DNA of 64,000 bases from CAVRUH01 sp963822595. GTDB lineage: Bacteria; Chlamydiota; Chlamydiia; Chlamydiales; Waddliaceae. This document shows, piece by piece, positions 25,193 through 33,177 of this stretch. Numbering within the stretch: the first letter of the stretch is position 1; each line of letters begins with the position of its first letter. A program made the position numbers and the translations under genes. The stretch lies in assembly GCA_963822595.1 (NCBI GenBank), contig CAWGIG010000001.1, positions 806,001 to 870,000 of the forward strand, read 5' to 3'. The notes under the pieces were generated by a model, which did not search any database, had not been told where the DNA came from, and worked only from the letters and a program-made list of their open reading frames with translations.

Positions 25193-27319
25193 ATGAACTT
25201 TGAAGAAAACCTTAAAAAATACTTCGGATACAATGAATTCCGTCCCCATCAGAAGGACATCATTCAGCATCTTTGCCAAGGAAAAGACGTTTTAGCTATC
25301 CTCCCAACAGGATCGGGAAAATCCCTATGCTATCAACTGCCGGCACTCATGCTCCCCGGTTTTGCCGTCATCGTTTCGCCATTAATCTCCCTGATGCAAG
25401 ACCAAGTTGTCAGTATGAACAAATGCGGTATTCCTGCAGCTTTCCTTAATAGCAGCCTACGGCACGAAGATGCAGGAGATCTATTAAGGAATCTCTCCAA
25501 ATACAAACTTCTGTTTATTGCTCCTGAACGCCTAGCAAATTTGGATTTCCGCGAAAAACTTTCGAAGGTAAACGTTTCGTTTTTCGCTATCGACGAAGCC
25601 CATTGCATCTCCCAATGGGGACATTCTTTCCGCCCCGACTACAGACAACTATCCCTCTTGAAGAAAGATTTCCCTAAATGTCCCATACTCGCATTAACAG
25701 CCACAGCGACTCCCTCCGTGGAAAAAGACATTGCCACGCAGCTTGCGATGACCCAACCGATGATCATCAAAAGCAGCTTTGACAGACCCAATCTAACCAT
25801 TCGCATCAATGATAAGGTAGACACTTCTTCTCAGCTCCAAAAATTTCTGAATGAACATAAAGATCAATCGGGAATTATCTATTGTTCGACAAGAAAAGGA
25901 GTGGACTCCACCTACAGCGAACTGAAAGGAATGGGCTACGATGTCGGAAAGTACCATGCAGGTTTGACCGACAGCGAAAGGGCGAATGTGCAACATGCCT
26001 TTATTTACGATAAATTGAAGTTAATGGTCGCTACAATAGCTTTTGGGATGGGAATCCACAAACCTGATATTCGTTTTATTGTCCATATGGATATGCCCAA
26101 AAATATCGAACAGTATTATCAAGAAATCGGTAGAGCCGGACGCGATGGCCTTCCTTCAGAATGCTTAATGTTTTATGGAAGCCAAGATCTTTTCACCTAT
26201 AAATTTTTCATCGAACAACTCGACCCGGGAATAGAACAAAAGGAACTCTCTCAAAAACTTAGCAAAATGTATTCCCTATGCACAACAGATAAATGCCGTC
26301 GTGGAGAGGTTCTTAAGTATTTTGGCGAGCAGTATCCTGAACCTGTCTGCACAAATTGCGATAACTGTTTAGATGATGTCGAGCTGATCGACGGCACCAT
26401 CATTGCCCAGAAAATCATCTCGTGCGTTTTTAGAATGGGGCAGAATTTTGGTGCACAAATGATTTCGGACGTTCTTAGAGGGTCTAAAAACGCAAAGGTT
26501 CTTGAAAAGGGCTTTGAACGCATATCGACGCACAATATTATGCGTGACAATTCAGAACAGGAAATCAAATATTACATTAATTCCTTGGTCCAAATGGGTT
26601 ACCTTAAACGTACCGAGGGAGAATACCCCACCATTCAATGGTCCGATCATTCTCAGAAGGTAGTTAAAGGCCAAGCTGAAGTCAAATTTAGGAAGAAAAC
26701 TTTCAAACAAAGTACCCGTTTGGAAGCTGCAACAAAGGGACACGATCCTTTATTGTTCGAAAAGTTGCGCAAACTGCGTATGGAAATTTCTCAGCGAGAC
26801 GAGATTCCTCCGTTTGCGGTCTTCTCAGATCGCACTCTTATGGAAATGACTATCGCACTCCCGCACAGCCGTGCAGCCTTTATGGTTATCAACGGAGTTG
26901 GTCCATTGAAGTGGGATAAATATGGCGAGGCGTTCCTTAGCGCGATTTTAGCTCACGGCGAGGCGGCAGTTCTTGTCAAAAGCAAACCTTTAACAAAGAA
27001 TTTTTCGGAAGAAAAAACTTTGGCATTGTTCAATGAAGGAAAAAGTATTGAGGAAATCTGTGCAGTTAGGGTTATGGCGAAGTCAACGATTTATGATCAT
27101 TTAACAACGATGATGAATCTTGGAGCTGACATTGACATCCGGAGACTTGTTTCTGAGGAGAAGCATGCGGCTATTAAAGAGGCGATTGAGAAAGTCGGAT
27201 TTGAAAAATTAAAACCCATCAAAGAAATTTTGCCTGAAGAATTCAAATACGAAGAAATTCGTATTGTCGTCACCTACGAAAGACGAGCTACTAGTACCAA
27301 CCCCGTTCATCAACATTAA
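25193..27319 (+). CDS. recQ: ATP-dependent DNA helicase RecQ
   Basis: A superfamily-2 3'-5' helicase in recombination and fork repair. 708 aa: motif 0 FGYNEFRPHQKDII, Walker A LPTGSGKSLCYQLPA, DEAH box FAIDEAHCISQWGHSFRPDY, motif VI QEIGRAGRDGLPSE, then the RecQ zinc site CTTDKCRRGEVLKYFGE...CTNCDNC, the winged-helix RQC region, and an HRDC domain (FEKLRKLRMEISQRDEIPPF, about 520-590). A C-terminal helix-turn-helix extension (about 600-690, EEICAVRVMAKSTIYDHL) is present, as in many Bacteroidetes and chlamydial forms. The gene overlaps the convergent propeller B gene by 29 bases. Confidence 0.97.
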   Translation: MNFEENLKKYFGYNEFRPHQKDIIQHLCQGKDVLAILPTGSGKSLCYQLPALMLPGFAVIVSPLISLMQDQVVSMNKCGIPAAFLNSSLRHEDAGDLLRNLSKYKLLFIAPERLANLDFREKLSKVNVSFFAIDEAHCISQWGHSFRPDYRQLSLLKKDFPKCPILALTATATPSVEKDIATQLAMTQPMIIKSSFDRPNLTIRINDKVDTSSQLQKFLNEHKDQSGIIYCSTRKGVDSTYSELKGMGYDVGKYHAGLTDSERANVQHAFIYDKLKLMVATIAFGMGIHKPDIRFIVHMDMPKNIEQYYQEIGRAGRDGLPSECLMFYGSQDLFTYKFFIEQLDPGIEQKELSQKLSKMYSLCTTDKCRRGEVLKYFGEQYPEPVCTNCDNCLDDVELIDGTIIAQKIISCVFRMGQNFGAQMISDVLRGSKNAKVLEKGFERISTHNIMRDNSEQEIKYYINSLVQMGYLKRTEGEYPTIQWSDHSQKVVKGQAEVKFRKKTFKQSTRLEAATKGHDPLLFEKLRKLRMEISQRDEIPPFAVFSDRTLMEMTIALPHSRAAFMVINGVGPLKWDKYGEAFLSAILAHGEAAVLVKSKPLTKNFSEEKTLALFNEGKSIEEICAVRVMAKSTIYDHLTTMMNLGADIDIRRLVSEEKHAAIKEAIEKVGFEKLKPIKEILPEEFKYEEIRIVVTYERRATSTNPVHQH

Positions 27320-28625
27320 GTCTCTCTCTTTCCCACATTTCAGGTTCTACTGCCTCTTGCTCCCTATTTCCATCGACCTGTATAAAATCTTCAACATATA
27401 GACAGTCTTTTGTACCGATGAAATTATTGATAATCACAAGCTTACCATCTTGAAATGATATGTTATTGAAGGCATAATGTTTATAAGAAACCTTTTTTAC
27501 AATTTTTGAGATGAGTAAGTCGAAAACACAATGGATGTTACTAAGAGCATCGCGATCTGAATAACATACATGCAGAAATTGTCCACAAATAGACATTTGA
27601 ATATTTGTTCTGTCCCTACAAAAAGGAATGGCTAGGATTTTTTTTTGATTACCATTTCGACGGTCAATGACCCTAAGAAAACGTACATCGGAACCTTCTT
27701 GAAGAATAAAGGCAATATGCTCATCGCTCACAATAAGCTTTTCTACCTCACTCATGCATTCAAGCTGATGCTCCACTTCAATCTTTCCAGTCAAAACATT
27801 CATCTCAACAATTTTTGAACTAACATATCCAGTCTGGTGATAGGTGATCCCAAATACTGCAGTATGCCTATGAATTTTTGTTGATAGAATCTGACAAGGA
27901 TATTTTGGCAGCTCCAGATCAAAAATTTTTGTTTTTGAGGTTATTAAATCATAAACAAAGACTTTAATGGGTATATCTAACCGTAGAGAGGCAATCCCTG
28001 TAGCCACAAGATAAAAATCACCCTCCGTTAAAGAAAGGCTGCTAACCTCGCTAAATTCATCTAGCAATATTTCTGATAGCTTATTTCCCTGAATATCCCA
28101 TTTGCAAAATGTAGCCGTTTGGTATTTTTTTAACATTAAAACATAAATATTAGCATTCACAACTTCAAGTGTGTAAGCCGAAGCATCAATTTCAAAGGTT
28201 CCAGTATGTTCTCCCTCAAAAAAAATATGACAATTGCGTTTTCTATTTATTGAATAATTAAACAACTTCGTCGCGACAAGGACAATTCCCTCGGTAGTTA
28301 GGGTCAGTTGATCGATGAATACACCATGGGATGGCCTGAATGGGAATGGACATGGGCAATCCCAAACTTTATGACGCGCTACAAGATCATAGAGTATAAT
28401 TTTATTTAAGTCTGCTATATAGGCAACTAAGTTGTGATTTCTAGTTACTCGGTTTGCACTATTCGCTAAATCATGTTGGTAGGCAAAAAAAACATCACCT
28501 ATCACATTTGAATGGACCATCTGATCAATCCTTGAACATAATGAACGGGTCGATCCCCCACTACTTCCACATGCTCTATTTAACAAGCCTGTCATGAGAT
28601 TATCTGATGGCCGTACGGGATCCAT
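27291..28625 (-). CDS. Propeller-like protein B (paralogue of 23674-24954)
   Basis: 444 aa from the ATG at 28625 (MDPVRPSDNLMTG), which has GAAAGGA just upstream and matches the MD start of its paralogue; the frame stays open to 28712. Repeated beta motifs include KIILYDLVARHKVWDC, ATFCKWDIQGNKLSEI, KVFVYDLITSKTKIFDL and FLRVIDRRNGNQKKIL. N-terminal similarity to protein A covers IGDVFFAYQHDL and RNHNLVAYI. The C-terminus overlaps the recQ end by 29 bases. The duplication must have involved, or been split by, recQ. No catalytic residues stand out. Confidence 0.72.
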   Translation of the reverse strand: MDPVRPSDNLMTGLLNRACGSSGGSTRSLCSRIDQMVHSNVIGDVFFAYQHDLANSANRVTRNHNLVAYIADLNKIILYDLVARHKVWDCPCPFPFRPSHGVFIDQLTLTTEGIVLVATKLFNYSINRKRNCHIFFEGEHTGTFEIDASAYTLEVVNANIYVLMLKKYQTATFCKWDIQGNKLSEILLDEFSEVSSLSLTEGDFYLVATGIASLRLDIPIKVFVYDLITSKTKIFDLELPKYPCQILSTKIHRHTAVFGITYHQTGYVSSKIVEMNVLTGKIEVEHQLECMSEVEKLIVSDEHIAFILQEGSDVRFLRVIDRRNGNQKKILAIPFCRDRTNIQMSICGQFLHVCYSDRDALSNIHCVFDLLISKIVKKVSYKHYAFNNISFQDGKLVIINNFIGTKDCLYVEDFIQVDGNREQEAVEPEMWERERLNVDERGWY

Positions 28626-28746
28626 ATTTTTCCTTTCAATAATGAAAGATGATATTCCTTTCATAATTATGAAGCAAATCGATTTAAGGGTAGGCGCAAT
28701 CCTGGTTGACACGTAATATGAGATAATTAATATTCGGTTATATAAC

Positions 28747-28771
28747 GAAGTGAGCTCAAAAATCGGTATTT
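28747..28771 (+). repeat. Fragment of the dispersed palindromic element
   Basis: GAAGTGAGCTCAAAAATCGG followed by TATTT matches 25 of 25 bases of the arm of the element at 47785-47949. It lies upstream of the 726-aa gene, where it may contribute to the leader. The rest of the element is absent. Confidence 0.75.
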
Positions 28772-28797
28772 AGAGTACTTTTACAAAGGATGGCATC

Positions 28798-30978
28798 ATG
28801 AATGGGATTGGAGCATTAAATTGCGCTCTTGCAGCTGTTGAGGAAAATACGGAACAAAACAAACTTTTCCCTTTACGGTTTTGCATCGATGCCGTCTTGA
28901 GCAATAGTAGTCAGATAGGAAGCAATCCTATCCTAGCAGCTCGTTTCAAAAAAATTTTGGAAAGGCCGGAATCGGAATCTCTCGATCAGGACAAAGTACA
29001 AAAAGTTGTAAGGCTCCTTGATGAAGGACCTTTAAAAAATACAACACGCTCTTTAGAACACCTTTTTCATCAACCTCCCCACATACAAGAAGCTTTCTCG
29101 TATAGAACGCTTTCCGGTTATAAGTTAAAAGACTTAAATCCGTTTCAAATTCTTGAAATCTGTGGTTTTGCTATCGAAAATGATGATCCGGAATTATTCA
29201 GTAAAACAGTAGAGCAGATCTGTGGAAATAGTTTTGGCATGAGACTCGTTGGTGGAAAAGTTGTTATTGATCCCATGTTGCTTCCCATTCTACTTGAAAA
29301 AACACACAGGGGTTCATTCCTCCGTCAACATTGTAAAGGTATCATTTTGAGTACCGGATTTTCGCTATCCCTCCTTGAATTCTTTCTTCCTGATTCCCTT
29401 AAAAAGCTGATAATTTTTTTACATATAGAGAGCTATGGCACCGCCTCCCAAAATCTAGAACAATCAGTACCAAAAATCTATAAAATTTTTCCCCATATTG
29501 AATACTTAGTCTTTTCGAAAGATTCTATTAAAAATGTATGTACACAACTGAAAACCGTGCAATCTCTTATACCCTCCATAAGAGGGATTATTCTCGATAG
29601 AGTGAGGTGGCAACAAGAATATTTTTCTTACTATCATAGGTTAACACAAGACGATCAACAACTCCTTAAAAAGTATTATATAACATTACACCATGCTGAT
29701 ATTGAAGGAGCGAATGGCAAAGAACAAGTTCGTGAAATGATGAATCTTCCCGATGAACCGATCTGGGAGAATCTTTCTACAGAATCATTGCCAATAAAAA
29801 TCGATGAGGACGAAATAGATTCTGTCGAACTCAGAGATCGCCAGTTTAATAATAATCTCACTGTGTATTTCTTACCTGAAATTAGCTCGGCCGTAGATAA
29901 CGGCAATGAAGCTTTACTCATGACTATATTAGACAATAGTCTTTCTACATCATCGTTTCTGGATAAAGAATTCCTATCTTGGTTATTGATAGAAGCGGAA
30001 CGGTGTCTATGCGCAGGAACTCTTAGTCGAGATTTCATAAAACGTTTAATAGGAAACATTCGATCGGCCTATGGTAATAACAATCATGTAATCAAAGCGT
30101 GGTATCCCCGAGCGTGCAAGGGAGTCATAATGTCTAACACCAATGAAGTTGTCGACATGCCTTTGCTTTGTCTGAGGGCACAATCTTCCTTTGCAAACCA
30201 ACTTCATATTCTCATTGAAGATGTCAATTTTTGCTTCTCAAAAGAAGTTCTTGAAGCTCTTGCGCAATGGCTAGAGTATGAAAACCTAATAACCGTTACA
30301 GATCAAAACTTTCTTGACCTTGATTTATTAGCTACTAAGCTTGGATTAAGCGATATATGGACATTCTACAACAAGAATTCATATCAAAGTTTGCAAGAAA
30401 GCCAAATTCCTACATTACTTGCGCGCCGTTCCGCGGAAGAGGCTGCACAGTTAGTCAGTCGTGCGGAAAGAGGAACGTTGAGAACAAGGGAGGAAGGTGT
30501 TTATTTAGATCCGGAAAACTTAATCAAAATCGTAAAGAATCTGTCTCCCTGGTTTAAGTACATAGAACCTCAAATAAAAGGAATGGTTTGTACCTATCGT
30601 AACGAGATCGATTATTACCTTAGTTTGCTAACCACCCCAGAAGCTCTTGAATACATTCGTAATATTTGGTTTGCTAATTTGAGCGATCTTTCTATCTGTA
30701 TAAATCTCATTGAAGGCCTACCTCGTTTGGAAAAAATAATTATTTCTAATTGCCATTCGATCAAACATGTAGAATTAGCGGCGTTATCAAACATTACAAA
30801 GCCTGTAACGATTCAGATGGAGAATTTTTCGCTGCATTGCAACGAAGGCGAATCTTGGAAGGATGTGGGGATCCGTGAAGACATTTGCGTCGAATTTAAA
30901 GATGTAAAAGTTTTGATGCAAAATTCCCCCATCCCAATCGAAACCTACACAGCGGGCACTAAAGTTAGAGTAATTTGA
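28798..30978 (+). CDS. Large candidate effector with LRR-like and weak BTB-like parts
   Basis: 726 aa, cytoplasmic-type, no signal peptide; AAAGGA lies ten bases before the ATG. The N-terminal ~115 residues are helical and polar. Leu/Ile-rich beta-helix text appears around 180-260 (GIILSTGFSLSLLEFFLPDS, LKKLIIFLHIESYG) and again at 620-690 (LPRLEKIIISNCHSIKHVEL), similar to leucine-rich repeats. Between about 440 and 525, PLLCLRAQSSFANQLHILIE followed by EALAQWLEYENL and LLATKLGLSDIW loosely resembles a BTB/POZ domain. Domain calls are weak. LRR and BTB proteins are common predicted effectors of amoeba-associated chlamydiae. The end overlaps the convergent MNT gene by 14 bases. Confidence 0.62.
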   Translation: MNGIGALNCALAAVEENTEQNKLFPLRFCIDAVLSNSSQIGSNPILAARFKKILERPESESLDQDKVQKVVRLLDEGPLKNTTRSLEHLFHQPPHIQEAFSYRTLSGYKLKDLNPFQILEICGFAIENDDPELFSKTVEQICGNSFGMRLVGGKVVIDPMLLPILLEKTHRGSFLRQHCKGIILSTGFSLSLLEFFLPDSLKKLIIFLHIESYGTASQNLEQSVPKIYKIFPHIEYLVFSKDSIKNVCTQLKTVQSLIPSIRGIILDRVRWQQEYFSYYHRLTQDDQQLLKKYYITLHHADIEGANGKEQVREMMNLPDEPIWENLSTESLPIKIDEDEIDSVELRDRQFNNNLTVYFLPEISSAVDNGNEALLMTILDNSLSTSSFLDKEFLSWLLIEAERCLCAGTLSRDFIKRLIGNIRSAYGNNNHVIKAWYPRACKGVIMSNTNEVVDMPLLCLRAQSSFANQLHILIEDVNFCFSKEVLEALAQWLEYENLITVTDQNFLDLDLLATKLGLSDIWTFYNKNSYQSLQESQIPTLLARRSAEEAAQLVSRAERGTLRTREEGVYLDPENLIKIVKNLSPWFKYIEPQIKGMVCTYRNEIDYYLSLLTTPEALEYIRNIWFANLSDLSICINLIEGLPRLEKIIISNCHSIKHVELAALSNITKPVTIQMENFSLHCNEGESWKDVGIREDICVEFKDVKVLMQNSPIPIETYTAGTKVRVI

Positions 30979-31264
30979 CACCACTGGATTTGGCTATTTC
31001 GTGCATAGCAGAGGGCTTTTCACTCCTTCGCCTGACAAGAATGTCGATTTTTTGATCGCCAAATACCGACCAAATAAGACCACGCATTTCTAATTTGGCT
31101 GCGACTGTTCCTTCTTCTAAATCGGTTTCTATATAGAGATCGATATCTCCACCTTTTTTATTATCATCCACACGTGATCCAAAAAGCCAAATATCAGCGT
31201 TCTCTCCAAAACTAGCTTTTGTTGCTTTTACCAAACATTCAATTTCAGGATGAGTGAGTCGCAA
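30965..31264 (-). CDS. MNT-domain nucleotidyltransferase antitoxin (second pair)
   Basis: 99 aa with the minimal nucleotidyltransferase signature GS-x9-DxD in LFGSRVDDNKKGGDIDLYIE (about 28-47) and a third acidic site in DQKIDILVRRR. It is the second gene of a minus-strand pair, 7 bases after the HEPN gene, the usual hepT-then-mnt order. It would neutralise its partner by nucleotide transfer. Its sequence is not close to the first MNT at 6063-6446, so the two modules were probably acquired separately. Confidence 0.83.
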   Translation of the reverse strand: MRLTHPEIECLVKATKASFGENADIWLFGSRVDDNKKGGDIDLYIETDLEEGTVAAKLEMRGLIWSVFGDQKIDILVRRRSEKPSAMHEIAKSSGVKLL

Positions 31265-31271
31265 AGATCGC

Positions 31272-31793
31272 CTATTTTTTAATTAAAGGGGGGAACTCTT
31301 TTAAGGGCAAATTTAAGGTCTGTTCCATATATTTAATGACATTATCAAGGGTACCTATAAGCTTGAGGGAGAAGGAATATGCAATGTTTAAGGCTTCTGC
31401 TTTTTCTTTATCTGAATCCGGATAATCGTGCGAAAAAAGATTTCTAATATTTCTTAGTTTTTTCCAATCATCAAAAGAGTTAATAATTCCTCTTTTCACC
31501 ATTTTATTAAGAGTGTCTAGATTAGAACCTGTTTCTTCCTCTTCAAGATTTAGAATAGATCGAAAAGTTTTATTTCCTAAACTATCTTGAAGGTCACAAA
31601 AGCGAACCCTAAATGCATCTAGCTTATCTAAATCATCTATTTCTAATTTTTTTAAAAACCCTTCTTCAAGGGGTATTAATTTACCAATTCTTTTATGCGA
31701 TTCCAATAGGAGCTTCCCGGAGCGATAAGCTTCGTTAAAGTTGAGGATAAAAAGTTCGGCAATTTTTTTGTCATAAACCATAGTAGACTTCAT
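31272..31793 (-). CDS. HepT-like HEPN toxin (second pair)
   Basis: 173 aa, longer than typical HepT (about 130-145). The RX4HXY RNase motif is intact in IRNLFSHDYPDSDKEKAEAL (about residues 118-137). The extra N-terminal ~35 residues (ELFILNFNEAYRSGKLLLES) are helical. It is the first gene of the pair with the MNT gene 7 bases downstream. Function as a toxin follows from the family. Confidence 0.78.
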   Translation of the reverse strand: MKSTMVYDKKIAELFILNFNEAYRSGKLLLESHKRIGKLIPLEEGFLKKLEIDDLDKLDAFRVRFCDLQDSLGNKTFRSILNLEEEETGSNLDTLNKMVKRGIINSFDDWKKLRNIRNLFSHDYPDSDKEKAEALNIAYSFSLKLIGTLDNVIKYMEQTLNLPLKEFPPLIKK

Positions 31794-31868
31794 TGTAAAC
31801 GTTATATTGATTTCTTGTCATCTTGATTTGGGCTTGCTGTGGGGTCACAGCAAGCGCCGATTGAAGTC

Positions 31869-33104
31869 TTATTGCTGCAGGCGAATGAGGAGTTGCGAGT
31901 CCGTTCTTCCTTCCGGATAATGGACGAGCGCTGTCGACTCATTTTGGGTCAAATTGAATAAACCTGTTTCAAATACAGGCCAATCGCTTGAAGTAAACTT
32001 CCACACAACACGGAGAGCTTGCGAATCCACAGTACCCTCAATTTCCTCGTTTTTATTCGTTTTAGGATTGAAATAAACTCCTCCCACAATTCCCTCAGGA
32101 CTTATAGCAAGGGAAAAATAATCGTTTGGAGACGTATTCGACTGATTAGGCGATGCTAATGCGAATATACCTACAGGCATCCATTGAATATCCTGATAGT
32201 TAACTTTAGAATTGTTGCGCGCAAGAACTACACCCTGATAGACGAATTCACTATACCCCGGAACAGCTATGAAATTGTTATAAGAACTGTTGTCGCTATA
32301 ATAAATCACTCCATTATCGCCATAATAATAGTATCTTTGTCTTCCGCCTCTTATACGAAGCCAATTATCAATAGCGGGAACGGAAACTGGCGTCCACCAA
32401 TTCATGTTATCTTTGAAATGCCATTTGTTGGAACGTTTATTATAATTATCCCAGTAAGCCTTATCAAAAACATGCGTTTGCGTTCTATTTTTTCTAAAAT
32501 CATCCCTTACATTCTTCCCTTTTAAATTCCAGTCCGAGCTGTCTTTATCAAATCGCTCTTTCGTAAGGGGTTGAGGCACCAGAGGCTTTAGGTTAGGATG
32601 TTCGCCTTGATTCGACTGTTTTTCAAATTGCTGTTCGTTATTTTTCTGTTTTTCAATTTGCTGTTCGTTATTTTTTTGTTTCTCTTCTCTTCTCTGAGGT
32701 TGAAATTGTTGTTCATCTTTTTTCTGTACACCCTCTCTCTTCTGCTGTTCACGCTCCTGCATCGGTCCTTTTTCTTCAGGCTGCTTTAACGCATCTTTTT
32801 CATTTCCTTTCTTTTGCTCGTCATCTTTATCAGCGATCATCTTTTTAGATTTGCTTGCATTATCGGAGCGATCCCTTCTTTTTTCTTGCTCCTCCTGCTC
32901 GAATCTTTTTCTATCAACTTCTTTGTCTATTCTCCTTTTTTGCTCCAGATCCGATTCAACCTTTTTGTCTTCAACTTGCTGGTCAACCCTCTTCTTGTCT
33001 TGAATAGTCTCCTCAGTACGTTTCTCCTCATCTAGATCTGCGCAGAGATCCGCTCCAAATGATATGCTCAAAAATGTGAAAATATAGAGTGAATGTTTTA
33101 ACAT
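31869..33104 (-). CDS. Secreted highly charged Lys/Glu/Gln-rich protein
   Basis: 411 aa with a signal peptide (MLKHSLYIFTFLSISFGADL). Residues 25-180 are almost pure Lys/Glu/Gln/Asp/Arg, forming a predicted long coiled coil, with short repeats such as EKQKNNEQQ. The C-terminal half changes character: aromatic, Asn-rich and compact (NKWHFKDNMNWWTPVSVPAI, RQRYYYYGDNGVIYYSDNSS), then a beta-rich end. Similar layouts occur in planctomycete-verrucomicrobia-chlamydiae secreted proteins of unknown role. A surface or periplasmic location is inferred. It is downstream of dsbD on the same strand but 73 bases away. Confidence 0.7.
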   Translation of the reverse strand: MLKHSLYIFTFLSISFGADLCADLDEEKRTEETIQDKKRVDQQVEDKKVESDLEQKRRIDKEVDRKRFEQEEQEKRRDRSDNASKSKKMIADKDDEQKKGNEKDALKQPEEKGPMQEREQQKREGVQKKDEQQFQPQRREEKQKNNEQQIEKQKNNEQQFEKQSNQGEHPNLKPLVPQPLTKERFDKDSSDWNLKGKNVRDDFRKNRTQTHVFDKAYWDNYNKRSNKWHFKDNMNWWTPVSVPAIDNWLRIRGGRQRYYYYGDNGVIYYSDNSSYNNFIAVPGYSEFVYQGVVLARNNSKVNYQDIQWMPVGIFALASPNQSNTSPNDYFSLAISPEGIVGGVYFNPKTNKNEEIEGTVDSQALRVVWKFTSSDWPVFETGLFNLTQNESTALVHYPEGRTDSQLLIRLQQ

Positions 33105-33177
33105 TGAATTCTTCTCCTGAATTGTTTGTAGATATAATTACTTATCCTCTAACAAACAATTCAAGACAAGAAATATT

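Noticed and set aside
25333..25996. Minus-strand frames within recQ
   Set aside because: They are opposite the helicase motifs with no independent evidence.
32184..33035. Hydrophobic plus-strand frames (Phe/Leu-rich)
   Set aside because: They are antisense to the Lys/Glu-rich coiled coil; AAA/GAA codons read backwards give Phe/Leu and fake membrane helices.
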